Assembly: GCA_905221615.1 (NCBI GenBank)
Contig: CAJNDT010006001.1
Coordinates: forward strand, 124,001-188,000
DNA: 64,000 nucleotides
Reading direction: 5' to 3'
DNA from: Symbiodinium sp. CCMP2592
Taxonomy: Eukaryota; Sar; Dinophyceae; Suessiales; Symbiodiniaceae
The translations under genes and the position numbers were made by a program. A model generated the notes under the pieces. It worked only from the letters and a program-made list of their open reading frames with translations, did not search any database and was not told where the DNA came from. Below, piece by piece: positions 63,255 through 64,000 of the stretch; position 1 is the stretch's first letter; each line of letters starts with the position of its first letter.

Positions 63255-63478
63255 CCTAAACACCCTTCTAGACTCCCAGACCCGTAAACCCCTAAACCCT
63301 AAACCCCTACTTGGAGGTTCATGGGTAGTTATAAGTAGGGTTGTAAGTAGGGTAACTATACTTGTAACCCATATTAGGGGACTTATCACCCCGAATATAA
63401 CTACCCATGAACCTCCAAGTAAACCCTAAAAAAAGATCCTACTCACCCTAAACCCTAAAACCCTAAATCCCCCTGGGG
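63255..63478. repeat. Telomere-like tract interrupted by a P2-like MITE
   Basis: CCCTAAA units flank an inverted repeat at 63308-63421 (TACTTGGAGGTTCATGGG pairs with CCCATGAACCTCCAAGTA). This is a diverged P2 form with a different inner arm. The element appears to have inserted into, or carried, telomere-like DNA. Confidence 0.78.
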
Positions 63479-63589
63479 TGATCTCGCGTGGGTGGATGCC
63501 AGGCCCGGGTCTGGCTTGTGCTTCGCGTTTCAGAGACTACAGGATGCGGGGGACGATAGGGCTCAAAGGGACTATGGGTTTGGGGCTTA

Positions 63590-64000
63590 GGATATAGGGT
63601 TTAGGGTTTGGGGTTTGGGTTTGGGATGTAGGATTTAGGATCTAGGGTGCAGGAGCCGAGATACTGTCATTCTGTACTTGAGGGACCCCCTAAAAACGAA
63701 TCCCCTATGTTCTGAAACCAGCCTGCTTCGAGTTTCAAGTTTTCATCGCCATGGACAGCGCTGTCGAAAGGAGGGATTTGAACTTCCGAACGAAGCCTCT
63801 CTCTGCCGAGTAGAATGCTGCTCGCTTTTCAGAGCTTCTGTTCGACGGATTTATCTGCTATTTTCTGGAGGTGAGGTTCGTGGACGTGCACCGTTATTAG
63901 CAATCCTAAGCCCAAGGTCCAGACTTCAGACATGATTTTTTAGGGATTGGGGTTTAGGGACCTCCTTTTAGGGTTTAGGGTTTAGGGACCTCCGTTTAGG
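63590..64000 (-). repeat. Telomere-like (TTTAGGG)n tracts at window end
   Basis: TTTAGGG variants at 63595-63650 and 63940-64000 surround an unassigned coding-like stretch at 63678-63935. The tract continues past the window. Confidence 0.6.

Overview
The window looks like nuclear DNA of a photosynthetic dinoflagellate, most likely of the Symbiodiniaceae/Suessiales type. Evidence: genes are split into many short exons; introns begin with GC or GA more often than GT and end AG, with the junction reading AG|G on both sides; TTTAGGG-type telomere repeats are scattered through introns and intergenic DNA; a plastid-type presequence with an FVNAP motif occurs in a tandem gene array; and every gene I could recognise is on the + strand.

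Layout. 0.2-8.1 kb: an SLC44/choline-transporter-like gene in about a dozen exons. 10.1-19.7 kb: three head-to-tail UMP-CMP kinase genes, each rebuilt from P-loop to C-terminus from 10-12 small exons. 21.2-25.3 kb: coding-like exons of an unrecognised gene. 26.5-31.3 kb: five tandem copies of a two-exon gene for a small, probably plastid-targeted, single-span membrane protein. 33.1-36 kb: more unrecognised exons. 39.7-43.6 kb: an alpha/beta hydrolase gene in pieces. 49.1-50.0 kb: a CCCH zinc-finger gene. 50.16-58.74 kb: a full-length LINE-type retrotransposon flanked by a 13-bp target-site duplication. 59-64 kb: repeat-rich DNA with weak ORFs and an 800-bp TAG/TGGTAG microsatellite.

The LINE is the most unusual object. 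It carries an APE-like endonuclease, a reverse transcriptase, four C2H2-like zinc fingers, an overlapping Lys/Gly-rich ORF and, at its 3' end, a domain with all the sequence boxes of a ubiquitin-specific protease (peptidase C19). I know of Ulp1-type proteases in NeSL-type elements, but not of a USP in a LINE.

The non-coding DNA is crowded with about 85-135 bp inverted-repeat (MITE-like) elements of at least six families. Several end 7-45 nt upstream of a 3' splice site. One (13471-13561) lies in the last intron of UMP-CMP kinase copy 1 with a 13-bp target duplication, which shows DNA insertion into an existing intron. AT-rich islands, short tandem repeats and telomere-like tracts fill the rest. 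Exon joins were made by eye from reading frame and family similarity; no alignment or expression data were available.
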